NCBI RefSeq assembly: GCF_004745805.1 | Contig: NZ_SRLQ01000004.1 | Span: 620,001 to 684,000, forward strand | DNA from: Mycolicibacterium sp. CH28 | GTDB taxonomy: Bacteria; Actinomycetota; Actinomycetes; Mycobacteriales; Mycobacteriaceae | DNA: 64,000 nt | Direction: 5' to 3' | Part shown: positions 42,810-50,865 of the stretch, one piece after another | How the letters are laid out: every line of letters starts with the position of its first letter | Numbering within the stretch: position 1 is the stretch's first letter | Position numbers and translations under genes: made by a program | Notes under the pieces: generated by a model | What the model was told of the DNA's origin: nothing | Databases searched by the model: none | The model's input: the letters and a program-made list of their open reading frames with translations, nothing else

Positions 42810-43043
42810 CTAGAGTTGCCCCAGGGGTCGGCAGACATTGGACAAGGGGTTCCAGTAGTCACCGGGCGCACAGTTGTCCGCCGGACGCGGCGTCTGGCAG
42901 GTGTTGGTGATCGGATCCCAGAACTGTCCGTTGGTGCAGTTCAGGGGCTCTGCCGAACCGATCCCGGCTCCGAACAGCGACGTCGCAGCAAGGGGAGCGG
43001 CGGCAAGAATGGCGATGGTCGAACGGACGAAGAAATTTCGCAT
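42810..43043 (-). CDS. Small secreted protein with two CxxGxxWxPxxNxC repeats
   Basis: 77 residues from ATG 43043. The signal peptide is NFFVRSTIAILAAAPLAATS with cleavage near GSAEP. The mature part has two similar units, CTNGQFWDPITNTC and CAPGDYWNPLSNVC, each framed by two cysteines that could form a disulfide. A Pro-rich bridge TPRPADN joins them. I do not know the function. A palindrome at 43097-43114 lies 54 bases upstream. Confidence 0.75.
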   Translation of the reverse strand: MRNFFVRSTIAILAAAPLAATSLFGAGIGSAEPLNCTNGQFWDPITNTCQTPRPADNCAPGDYWNPLSNVCRPLGQL

Positions 43044-43096
43044 AGGTTGATCTTGCCCGAAGACGTACCTCCCCAAACCCCCGTCAGTACGAAACT

Positions 43097-43114
43097 GACC
43101 TGTCCTGACAGGTC
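43097..43114. promoter_or_regulatory. 18-bp inverted repeat GACCTGTC-CT-GACAGGTC
   Basis: Perfect 8-base arms with a 2-base spacer, centred about 62 bases upstream of the Cys-repeat protein start. This geometry fits a dimeric regulator site. No regulator gene is adjacent. Confidence 0.5.
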
Positions 43115-43619
43115 CGCACTTGTCACGACATCGCGACCGTCGAGCACCATGACGTATCAGCAGTCTTCGACTCTCCGGCCGCTGACTGTCCGATTGAAGT
43201 CTTCGGGAATTACAGCCTCACTCCGTGACGATAGGAGCGCGTCGCGACGGACGGCTGAATCGTGCTTCGTGGAAAGCACTGATGGTCACTGGGTCCGCTC
43301 GCGCGATCGCCGCGCGTGGGGGAGGGCGTAAGGGAATGCCTCCTGGAATTGCCGGGCGCCTAATCATCCGGTGTTCACGTCTACGGCGCCGTGACGGTTC
43401 ACGTGACGTTGCTGATGATCGTGACCACCGGCCCGCACAGGGTCGGCACGACTATGTCAGCTCGAAGTGGCCCCGGGTGGGCGGTTTCATTTGGCCGCTG
43501 GCCATGAGGTTTGAAGGAGTGCTTCGGCGGCTCGGTGGAATAGACGTCGCTCGGTGATGGTTGGCCCCTGACGTTACTGGCGCTCGCGCCCGTCCAAAAC
43601 GTAGAAGGAGAACCCGCGC
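43115..43619. other. Intergenic stretch with repeat copy 2
   Basis: About 500 bases between the Cys-repeat gene and the AhpD-like gene. It contains the second copy of the 89-base repeat (43362-43450). I see no intact gene. The promoter for the AhpD-like gene should lie after 43500. Confidence 0.5.
43362..43450. repeat. 89-bp repeat, copy 2 (tail of a lost small-membrane-protein paralogue)
   Basis: Gap-free match to 42125-42213 at about 80 percent identity. Minus-strand translation ends VVPTLCGPVVTIISNVT and stop, matching GVLTLIGLVIAIISSVA of the intact gene. The rest of the paralogue is not recognisable upstream. Confidence 0.7.
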
Positions 43620-44036
43620 GTGGACTACAAGTCGATCTCAAAGGATGTCATCGGCCACCTGTACAAGGCTCATCACGGCATTCGGGTGGCGGAGATCGAC
43701 GAGAAGCTGGTCGCTTTGGCGGAGCTTCGGGTGGCGCAGCTGGTGGGGTGCGCCTACTGCTGCGCTTACCACGCTGGCGAGCTTCGGCAGATGGGGTTTG
43801 ATCAGTCGGTGATCGACAAGATCCCTGGTTGGCGTCATTCTTCGGCGTTCGATGCCAAGCAGCTGCTCGTCTTGGAGTGGACGGAGGCGCTGAGCACCCT
43901 GTCCGGGGATCTGGAGGCTCTGCGGGCCCGGCTCGTTGAAGTGTTCACCGAAAAGGAAGTCGTCGATATCACCGCCAGTATCAGCTTGATGAACGCGCTG
44001 ACCAGACTGCGAGTTGCGTTGGGCGACAAGGTCTAA
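43620..44036 (+). CDS. AhpD-like carboxymuconolactone decarboxylase family protein
   Basis: 138 residues starting at GTG 43620, with GAAGGAG 11 bases upstream. The helical AhpD fold has the redox motif GCAYCCAYHAGELRQMG: Cys44, Cys47 and His51 in the expected spacing. Such proteins reduce peroxides or act in alkylhydroperoxidase systems. KLVALAELRVAQLVG precedes the motif as usual. It stands alone, followed by gene debris. Confidence 0.9.
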   Translation: MDYKSISKDVIGHLYKAHHGIRVAEIDEKLVALAELRVAQLVGCAYCCAYHAGELRQMGFDQSVIDKIPGWRHSSAFDAKQLLVLEWTEALSTLSGDLEALRARLVEVFTEKEVVDITASISLMNALTRLRVALGDKV

Positions 44037-44154
44037 ACTCCCTCTGTTCGGCGCAATTGCGTATGGGCCAGACAGTAGGAGGCGTTGATGGCGCCTTTAC
44101 CGGCTAGTGGGAATGCGCACCAATGCCGCGCACTGCGAACCTGACCTCATGACT

Positions 44155-44307
44155 TCGCGAGGTAGGCAACTGCGTTGCCTAATCGTCGTCATTCTCGTCG
44201 ACGTCGACCTCGGTACGCAGAACGGATTCGACCTTGCTGATCAACTCCACCGGTCCGGGATGCTGGCCTCGACGACGGTGATCACCGCGAAGCCTGAACA
44301 CATGTAG
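44155..44307 (+). pseudogene. Response-regulator receiver-domain fragment
   Basis: A short plus-strand reading contains VILVDVDLGTQNGFDLADQL, which matches the segment around the phosphorylated Asp of receiver domains, then STTVITAKPEHM and a stop at 44307. The N-terminal acidic pair, the conserved Lys region and any output domain are missing. Minus-strand readings here are not convincing. Confidence 0.5.
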
Positions 44308-44741
44308 ATGTTCGCCCGGTAGTGTCACCCAGGCGATCGGCACGGCTACGATGATCATGCCCAGGGCCGGAACCCACAGTTGGAAAGCTGTTAGAGGACA
44401 GCAGAGTACGGACGGGCAGGCATTAGGGCACCCCGCCGCAGCCACCCAAGCCCGCAGACGACCCGCGCCACTCGACCGATCCACGGAAGTGGATACAACA
44501 TCTGCCCGGGAGATGAATGGCGCGACGGCAGAGGACGCCCGCCGGCAGGGGTGGAAGGAACCCAGCTGGCGGGGGGAAGGACTCCCTGTCGGCGTCGGGT
44601 GAAGACTGACCCCTCATTGCTCACTCGACCTCACGTAGTCTCTCCCGACGAAGACGACACGGGTGAACGCGGGACCGTTTGCCTGCTGGACGGTCATCAC
44701 TCACTACGACACATCCGACGCACTGGAGGAACGATGCCGCG
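44308..44741. other. Intergenic stretch before the GMC oxidoreductase
   Basis: No supported gene. A minus-strand hydrophobic stretch near 44310-44380 (LWVPALGMIIVAVPIAWVT) could be debris of a membrane protein. The promoter of the GMC gene is expected near 44640-44720. Confidence 0.4.
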
Positions 44742-46427
44742 ATGAGTCCCGTCGCAGAGTTCGATTTCGTCATCGTGGGAGCAGGCAGTGCGGGCTGCTT
44801 GCTCGCCAACCGGCTCAGCGCCAACCCCGATCACCGTGTGCTCCTAGTCGAGGCCGGCGGCAAAGACAATTGGTTCTGGATCAAGGTGCCGGTCGGCTAC
44901 CTGTACACGATTGCCAACCCACGTACCGACTGGTGCTTCACCACCGAGGTTGACCCAGGTTTGGCCGGTCGCAGCATCCACTACGCGCGGGGCCGCGTGA
45001 TCGGCGGCTGCTCGTCGATCAACGCCATGATCCACATGCGCGGACAGTCCTCCGATTACGCACTGTGGGCACAGGCCACCGGCGACGAGCGATGGCTTTG
45101 GGGTGGCCCGGACCTCCCCGGCGACACACTGGCGATCTACAAGCAGTTAGAGGACTACTTCGGCGGGGCCGACGAGTGGCACGGCGCCGACGGTGAGATC
45201 GCCGTTGAGCGACCGCGGGTGCGCTGGAAAATCCTGGACGCCTGGCAGGCCGCTGCTGCCCACGTGGGCATCGCCCCGATCGACGAATTCAACCGAGGCG
45301 ACAACGCCGGCAGCGCGTACTTTCACGTGAACCAACGGCGTGGCCGTCGCTGGTCGATGGCCGATGCTTTCCTACATCCCGTCGCCAAACGACCAAATCT
45401 CACCGTCTACACGCACACCCAGGCCGTGCGACTACTCATGGACGACCAAGTCCGCAACGACCAGCGTCACGGAGCCTGGACTGCTGCTCGACACCGCGCC
45501 ACCGGTGTGCGGCTGCTCAAAGACGGCCAGACCATCGACGTCCGGGCCCGCCGCGAGGTGATCCTGAGCGCAGGAGCAATCGGGTCACCGCATCTCATGC
45601 AGGCCTCGGGTTTGGGCCCGGCTGCGCTGCTCACCCAGCATCAGGTACCGGTAGCCGTCGATCTGCCGGGAGTCGGTGAAAACCTGCAGGACCACCTGCA
45701 GCTGCGGACCGTCTTCCGGATTCAGGGCGCCCCGACCGTCAACACGCTGTACCGAAATTGGATTACTCGTGCAGGCATGGGACTTCAGTACCTGTTGCTG
45801 CGCTCAGGACCCATGACCATGCCGCCCTCCACACTGGGCGCGTTCGCCAAGAGCGACTCCACGCTGGCCAGTCCTGACCTGGAGTGGCACGTTCAGCCCT
45901 TGTCGTTGGCCAAGTTCGGTGAACCGCTGCATCCGTTCGGCGCGATCACTCCCTCGGTGTGCAATCTGCGGCCCAGTTCGCGCGGTCATGTGCGGATAGC
46001 CAGCGCGGACCCGCTGACCTACCCGAAGATCTTCTGCAACTACCTGTCCACGGACGCCGATCGTCACGCCGCCGTACGGGGCTTGACGATGACCCGGCAG
46101 ATCATGGCGGCGGAGCCCTTGGCCCGGTACCGCCCCGAAGAACTGCTTCCCGGCAGGCAATTAGTGAGCGACGACGACCTGCAGCAGGCGGCCCGTGAGC
46201 TCGGTACCACCATTTTCCATCCGGTGGGCACCTGCGCGATGGGGGCCTTCGACGAACGCGGTCTGCCGAGATCGGCCGACACGGTGCTCGACACCGACTG
46301 CCGCGTGTACGGCGTCGCCGGCCTGCGGGTGGTCGATGCTTCGGCGATGCCCACCATCACCTCCGGCAACACCAACGCACCGGTCATGCTGATCGCAGAA
46401 CGCACAGCACGAGCGATCCTGAAATGA
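44742..46427 (+). CDS. GMC-family FAD oxidoreductase (choline/alcohol dehydrogenase-like)
   Basis: 561 residues from ATG 44742, with GGAGGAACG upstream. The FAD motif GAGSAGCLLANRLS is at the N-terminus, and the GMC signatures GRVIGGCSSINAMIHMRGQ and GAIGSPHLMQASGLGP follow. The catalytic His is in FHPVGTCAMG near the end, with the final NTNAPVMLIAERTA helix. Members oxidise alcohols such as choline, glucose or polyethylene glycols. The substrate cannot be told here. Confidence 0.94.
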   Translation: MSPVAEFDFVIVGAGSAGCLLANRLSANPDHRVLLVEAGGKDNWFWIKVPVGYLYTIANPRTDWCFTTEVDPGLAGRSIHYARGRVIGGCSSINAMIHMRGQSSDYALWAQATGDERWLWGGPDLPGDTLAIYKQLEDYFGGADEWHGADGEIAVERPRVRWKILDAWQAAAAHVGIAPIDEFNRGDNAGSAYFHVNQRRGRRWSMADAFLHPVAKRPNLTVYTHTQAVRLLMDDQVRNDQRHGAWTAARHRATGVRLLKDGQTIDVRARREVILSAGAIGSPHLMQASGLGPAALLTQHQVPVAVDLPGVGENLQDHLQLRTVFRIQGAPTVNTLYRNWITRAGMGLQYLLLRSGPMTMPPSTLGAFAKSDSTLASPDLEWHVQPLSLAKFGEPLHPFGAITPSVCNLRPSSRGHVRIASADPLTYPKIFCNYLSTDADRHAAVRGLTMTRQIMAAEPLARYRPEELLPGRQLVSDDDLQQAARELGTTIFHPVGTCAMGAFDERGLPRSADTVLDTDCRVYGVAGLRVVDASAMPTITSGNTNAPVMLIAERTARAILK

Positions 46428-46545
46428 GTCACAACGGCCGTCATTGCGCTGTCGCTGAGGATGTAGGTCTGCTCCATCGACACGCTGCCCCGGGTGATGG
46501 CGACGGGTTTGGCTGGTAACCCGCCAGGGTTGTCACACTGGATAG

Positions 46546-47112
46546 ATGAGTGTGTGCGAGGTGCCGGGTGTTCCGATGGTCCATCCCGTGATTCTGCGTC
46601 GGCACAGTCCGGTGAAGTTTGATCCTGACGCCGTCGCCAGTGACGTTGCGGTCGACACGATTTTGGATGCTGCGAGGCTGGCGCCTTCCGCGGGCAACTC
46701 GCAGCCGTGGTCGTTCATCGTTGGTCGTCGGGGCGATCGCGTGCACGCGCGGATCGTTCGGCACTTGGCGGGCAGTTCGTCGCGGTGGGCACCCGATGCG
46801 TCTGTCATCGTCGTCAATGTCGCGCGTGTTCTAGTCGACGAGACCGACTACGAGTATTCAGAGTTCTCGCGGTATGACCTGGGGCAGGCGGTCGCTCATA
46901 TGACGCTGCAGGCACTGGCCATCGGGTTCGATGCCCACCAGTTCCGCGCGTTCGATCGTGATGATGTTGCCAGGGAATTCAGTGTGCCCCGTGCGTGGGA
47001 GGTGACGTCGATGACCGCATTCGGTGTCGCCGCCCATGCCGCGGGCGAGGTCTCGGGCGTTTCGCGTGAGCGGCGAACTCGAGACGACGTGACATGGGCT
47101 CGAGACCAGTAG
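46546..47112 (+). CDS. Nitroreductase-family flavoprotein
   Basis: 188 residues. The N-terminal FMN-binding region reads ILRRHSPVKFDPDAV, then AARLAPSAGNSQPWSFIVG. YDLGQAVAHMTLQALAIGFD is the typical helix before the second FMN contact. Family members use NAD(P)H to reduce nitro groups, quinones or flavins. It follows the GMC gene by 118 bases and might be separately transcribed; TAGATG overlap at the start hints at a leaderless message. Confidence 0.9.
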   Translation: MSVCEVPGVPMVHPVILRRHSPVKFDPDAVASDVAVDTILDAARLAPSAGNSQPWSFIVGRRGDRVHARIVRHLAGSSSRWAPDASVIVVNVARVLVDETDYEYSEFSRYDLGQAVAHMTLQALAIGFDAHQFRAFDRDDVAREFSVPRAWEVTSMTAFGVAAHAAGEVSGVSRERRTRDDVTWARDQ

Positions 47113-47249
47113 CGGCCGGCTCGCGCCCGGGGTGACGGCCCGGTCCGGAACACTCGCTAACCAGCGTTGAGCCCGATAGTGGGGGAAGATCGTAGGCGGG
47201 TTTGCGCCTCGCGGTAGTTCGCCGACGTACCCGGGAGGAGTCGCTGTCC

Positions 47250-48806
47250 GTGAACGCCGATAAGCGAGTCGGCGTCGGTATGGATCGACGCTACGAAACG
47301 GTGATCGTGCCGGGGGTGACCTGCTGGCGGTCGGCACCGGCCGATCGCTACGCCTCCATCGTCGACGGTGCTGACTACTTGAGGTACGTCAAGGCCGCGA
47401 TGTTGAACGCTCAGCAGCGAATCGTCGTCATCGGCTGGGACCTGGACTCCCGGACTGTATTCGAGCGCGACGAGACGACGTTGGACGGCCCAAACGACCT
47501 AGGCTCATTTCTGCGCTGGCTGCTGAGGAAGCGTCCCGAACTGAACGTGTACATGCTGAAGTCCAATCTTCGGCTCCTGCCCGCTTTCGACGGGATTTGG
47601 TTCGGCGTTGTGCCGGTGAGTCTGCTCAACCAGTTCTCTTCGGCGCGAATGCACTTCGCAGTCGACGGCGTGCACCCAACCGGTGCCGTGCACCACCAGA
47701 AGATCGTGGTCATCGATGACGCGATGGCATTCTGCGGCGGCATCGATCTCGCGCTCGGGCGCTGGGATACCCGCGCGCATCTTCCTGTCGATCCGCGTAG
47801 GCACGGCCCAGGCGACGCGTACGGCCCACGCCACGAAGTCGCTGCTGTGGTGGACGGTCCGGCTGGGGAGCTGCTTGCTGAGCAGGCCCGCGGGCGGTGG
47901 AAGGCAGCGACCGGTCAAGTGCTGGTCAAGGAGCTACCGTCCGCATCTCCGTGGCCCAAGGGACTGAGGCCCGCGTTGCGCAATGTGGAGGTGGCGGTGG
48001 CCCGCACACTTCCGGCGCTGCCCGAGCGCAGTGAGGTCCGGGAGATCGAGGCGCTGGATGTCGCTGCCATCGCTGCCGCTCGTGACGTCATCTATCTGGA
48101 GAATCAGTACTTTGCCTCGCGCCGCATTGCGGAAGCGATCGCGATGCGGCTGCGGGAACAGCACGGGCCCGAGGTGGTGATCATCCTCCCGCGCAGCTCA
48201 GAGAGCCGTCTGGAACAGGAGTCGATGGATAGCGCTCGCGACCGCCTTGTGCGTTTGCTCAGGGGGGCGGATCTGCACGGGCGGCTAGGGGTCTATTGGC
48301 CGGTGGCCGGCAGGGGAGTGTCGGTTTATGTGCACTCGAAGGTGATCGTGGTAGACGGCCGACTGCTTCGCATCGGTTCCTCAAACTTCAACAACCGATC
48401 GCTGGGCTTCGACAGCGAATGCGATGTTGCGATCGAAGCAAACCCTGCGCTGGCGAATTGCACTGAGGTGGAGCGCGAGATCCTCTTCACCCGGGACAGT
48501 CTGGTGGCCGAGCATCTTGGGGTCTCCGTCGGCGACTTCCGCGACGAAGTGGAGCGCCGGGGGACATTCCGACACGGCATCGAGGAGCTGCGCGGCACTG
48601 GTCGTTCGCTGCGAAAGTTGACCGACACGATGATGTCTGCTGAAAACGGTCCTTTCGCAGAGAACGATCTCATGGATCCCGACCACGTCCCGCCGTCGAT
48701 TGCGCAGAGCACGTTGAAACTGGTCGAGTCGGTCGTCACGCGGCCGTTGCTTCGATCATTGTTCGGCACGTGGTACCAGAAGCTGCGCGGCACCAACACC
48801 ACTTGA
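47250..48806 (+). CDS. Phospholipase D-family protein (two HKD motifs)
   Basis: 518 residues from GTG 47250, with GGGAGGAG 9 bases upstream. Two HKD motifs are complete: HHQKIVVIDDAMAFCGGID near residue 150 and HSKVIVVDGRLLRIGSSNFN near 365. It has no signal peptide. The family includes phospholipases and cardiolipin synthases. It converges on an EEP-family phosphatase, and such PLD/EEP neighbours are common in bacteria, suggesting linked phospholipid chemistry. Confidence 0.94.
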   Translation: MNADKRVGVGMDRRYETVIVPGVTCWRSAPADRYASIVDGADYLRYVKAAMLNAQQRIVVIGWDLDSRTVFERDETTLDGPNDLGSFLRWLLRKRPELNVYMLKSNLRLLPAFDGIWFGVVPVSLLNQFSSARMHFAVDGVHPTGAVHHQKIVVIDDAMAFCGGIDLALGRWDTRAHLPVDPRRHGPGDAYGPRHEVAAVVDGPAGELLAEQARGRWKAATGQVLVKELPSASPWPKGLRPALRNVEVAVARTLPALPERSEVREIEALDVAAIAAARDVIYLENQYFASRRIAEAIAMRLREQHGPEVVIILPRSSESRLEQESMDSARDRLVRLLRGADLHGRLGVYWPVAGRGVSVYVHSKVIVVDGRLLRIGSSNFNNRSLGFDSECDVAIEANPALANCTEVEREILFTRDSLVAEHLGVSVGDFRDEVERRGTFRHGIEELRGTGRSLRKLTDTMMSAENGPFAENDLMDPDHVPPSIAQSTLKLVESVVTRPLLRSLFGTWYQKLRGTNTT

Positions 48807-48891
48807 TGATCAACGAGAGTATCTTGCCGACACGAGATCTGGATGATTCCCTTGCGCCGGCACCCGGCACTACTGAGCGGGACGAAAGCAG

Positions 48892-49665
48892 TCAGTGACG
48901 CTCCAGGTCGACCACCAGGGGTCGGTGATCCGAGATCGGCATCAACGGTGCCTCCCGGTGACGGACGCTCAATCCGGGGTCATCGGTAAGGACGTGGTCG
49001 AGTTGACGCCGCGGGCGGTGGGCCGGAAACGTCGGTGCCGCCGCCAGCGTCCGCAGGCCCGACCAGCGCTGCGCCGCGGCGGCCGTGAGATTCAGATCGC
49101 CGACCACCAAACGTGGTCCCGGGAGGCCGCGCAGCTCAGCGACGATTCGGCGCAACTGTCGCCGATTCCATCCGGGCAAGAACGACAGGTGGGTGTTGGC
49201 CAGCGTCAGTGGGCCGAGTGGAGTCTCCAGTTGGGCTACGACAGCCACCCGAGGCTCTTCGTTCATGACGATGACCCGACGGGGGACAGGCAGATACATC
49301 GGAAACCGGGCGGGAAGGTGCGGCAGTCGCAGCACCTGCCAGTGAGAGGCTGGAAACCGCGACAGTAGTGCAATTCCGTACGCCGCCGATCCGAGTTGCT
49401 CGGTGCCCGTCGCGGCGACCCAACTCGCCCCCGGAGTTCCCGAGATCGAAGCCACGAAACGATGGGTGACAGCATCCATCGCCTCGGCGGCAACGGCGGT
49501 CAGATCGACCTCGCCCGAACGCTCCTGGCCAAGGTCGACCTCCTGTAAAGCCAAGATGTCGGGCTGCAGTCGTCGGATGCTGTCGCGCAGCGCAGCCGGG
49601 TCGACGACGTCGCCGGCGGTTCGGCCGTGCAAGATGTTGAAGGTCACGACACGCAGGGCGATCAC
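48892..49665 (-). CDS. Endonuclease/exonuclease/phosphatase (EEP) family protein
   Basis: 257 residues from GTG 49665. The EEP fold motifs are visible: VVTFNILHGR, DILALQEVDLG, ANTHLSF, VVGDLNLTA and a terminal ISDHRPLVVDL. These place metal and catalytic residues (Asn, Glu, Asp, His). Members hydrolyse phosphodiesters in nucleic acids or phospholipid headgroups. With a PLD gene beside it, a lipid or inositol-phosphate substrate is plausible but unproven. Confidence 0.92.
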   Translation of the reverse strand: MIALRVVTFNILHGRTAGDVVDPAALRDSIRRLQPDILALQEVDLGQERSGEVDLTAVAAEAMDAVTHRFVASISGTPGASWVAATGTEQLGSAAYGIALLSRFPASHWQVLRLPHLPARFPMYLPVPRRVIVMNEEPRVAVVAQLETPLGPLTLANTHLSFLPGWNRRQLRRIVAELRGLPGPRLVVGDLNLTAAAAQRWSGLRTLAAAPTFPAHRPRRQLDHVLTDDPGLSVRHREAPLMPISDHRPLVVDLERH

Positions 49666-49848
49666 CTACCTCGTGGAGCGGTCCACCTGTAGGGCCTCTG
49701 ACTTGCCCACATAGTCATGTCTAGCATCCCGGCACGGCCCAAGGCGCAGGACGTTGAAGGCCATGGTCGGAGTGGTATGGCGCGGCCTTCCCACCCGCGT
49801 AGCCTCAAGAACATCGACATTCCCTATCGAGGCCCGGCGACTGATCCG

Positions 49849-50865
49849 ATGCGAATCGCTGTGCTTGCGCCGATTGCGTGGCGTACCCCGCCTCGTCACT
49901 ACGGGCCTTGGGAACAGTTCGCCTCGTTGCTCACCGAGGGACTGGTGGCCGACGGGCATCAGGTCACGCTCTTCGCCACTGCGGACTCGATCACGACGGC
50001 CAGCCTGCACGCGGTCGCGCCATGCGGCTGGTCTGAGGATGCGACGATCGACGCGAAAGTCGCCGAATGCTTGCATATCGCGTCGGCGTTCGAGCGCGCC
50101 GGTGAGTTCGACGTCATTCACAACGGGTTCGACTTCTTGCCGCTCACCTACAGCGATCTGGTCTCGACTCCGGTGCTCACCACGATCCACGGCTTCTCAT
50201 CTGCTCGGATCGTTCCGGTCTACGAACGCTACGACAGGACAACCACTTATGTGTCGATCAGCGACAGTGATCGACACCCGAATCTGCATTACGCCGCCAC
50301 CATTCACCACGGCATCGATATCGACGAGTTCTCGGTCCATCCCGAACCCGACGACTATCTGTTGTTCTTCGGACGGATCCACCCTGACAAGGGGACCGCG
50401 CTGGCGATCGAGGTTGCGCGCAGATGTGGTCGTCGGCTCGTTATTGCCGGGATCATCCAGGACGAGAACTACTTTCGCACCGAGGTGGCCCCACACGTCG
50501 ACGGTGAACAGGTGCGCTACATTGGCCCCGTCGACGTCTCGATGCGTGCCGAGATACTCGGTGGTGCGCACGCGCTACTGCACCTGATCGACTTCGACGA
50601 GCCCTTCGGCTACAGCGTCGTAGAGGCGATGGCCTGTGGTACGCCGGTCATCGCGTACTTGAGAGGGTCGATGCGCGAACTCATCGAGCACGGCGTCACG
50701 GGCTATCTGGTCCAGAGCGTCGAATCGGCGGTCGCCGCGGTCGCTACCGCTGGAGAGCTCGACCGTCATGAGATTGCCTCGCGCGCCGCTGAACGGTTCT
50801 CGGTCAAGTCCATGATCGACAAGTACGTCACCGTCTATCGACACATCCTCGGCAATCGGAGGTGA
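49849..50865 (+). CDS. Family 4-type glycosyltransferase (GT-B fold)
   Basis: 338 residues from ATG 49849, where the GT-B fold begins (MRIAVLAPIAWRTPPRHYGP). An upstream ATG at 49717 would add 44 residues unlike the family. The donor-sugar-binding half has LLFFGRIHPDKGTALAI, DEPFGYSVVEAMACGTPVIA and GVTGYLV, classic for nucleotide-sugar transferases. Its stop overlaps the GTG start of the alpha-glucosidase by 4 bases (GTGA), so the two are translationally coupled and probably act on the same glucoside. Confidence 0.9.
   Translation: MRIAVLAPIAWRTPPRHYGPWEQFASLLTEGLVADGHQVTLFATADSITTASLHAVAPCGWSEDATIDAKVAECLHIASAFERAGEFDVIHNGFDFLPLTYSDLVSTPVLTTIHGFSSARIVPVYERYDRTTTYVSISDSDRHPNLHYAATIHHGIDIDEFSVHPEPDDYLLFFGRIHPDKGTALAIEVARRCGRRLVIAGIIQDENYFRTEVAPHVDGEQVRYIGPVDVSMRAEILGGAHALLHLIDFDEPFGYSVVEAMACGTPVIAYLRGSMRELIEHGVTGYLVQSVESAVAAVATAGELDRHEIASRAAERFSVKSMIDKYVTVYRHILGNRR

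Noticed and set aside
44679..44741. Longer N-terminus for the GMC oxidoreductase
   Set aside because: The added residues (MPAGRSSLTTTHPTHWRNDA) are unlike the family, and the FAD motif starts right after ATG 44742.
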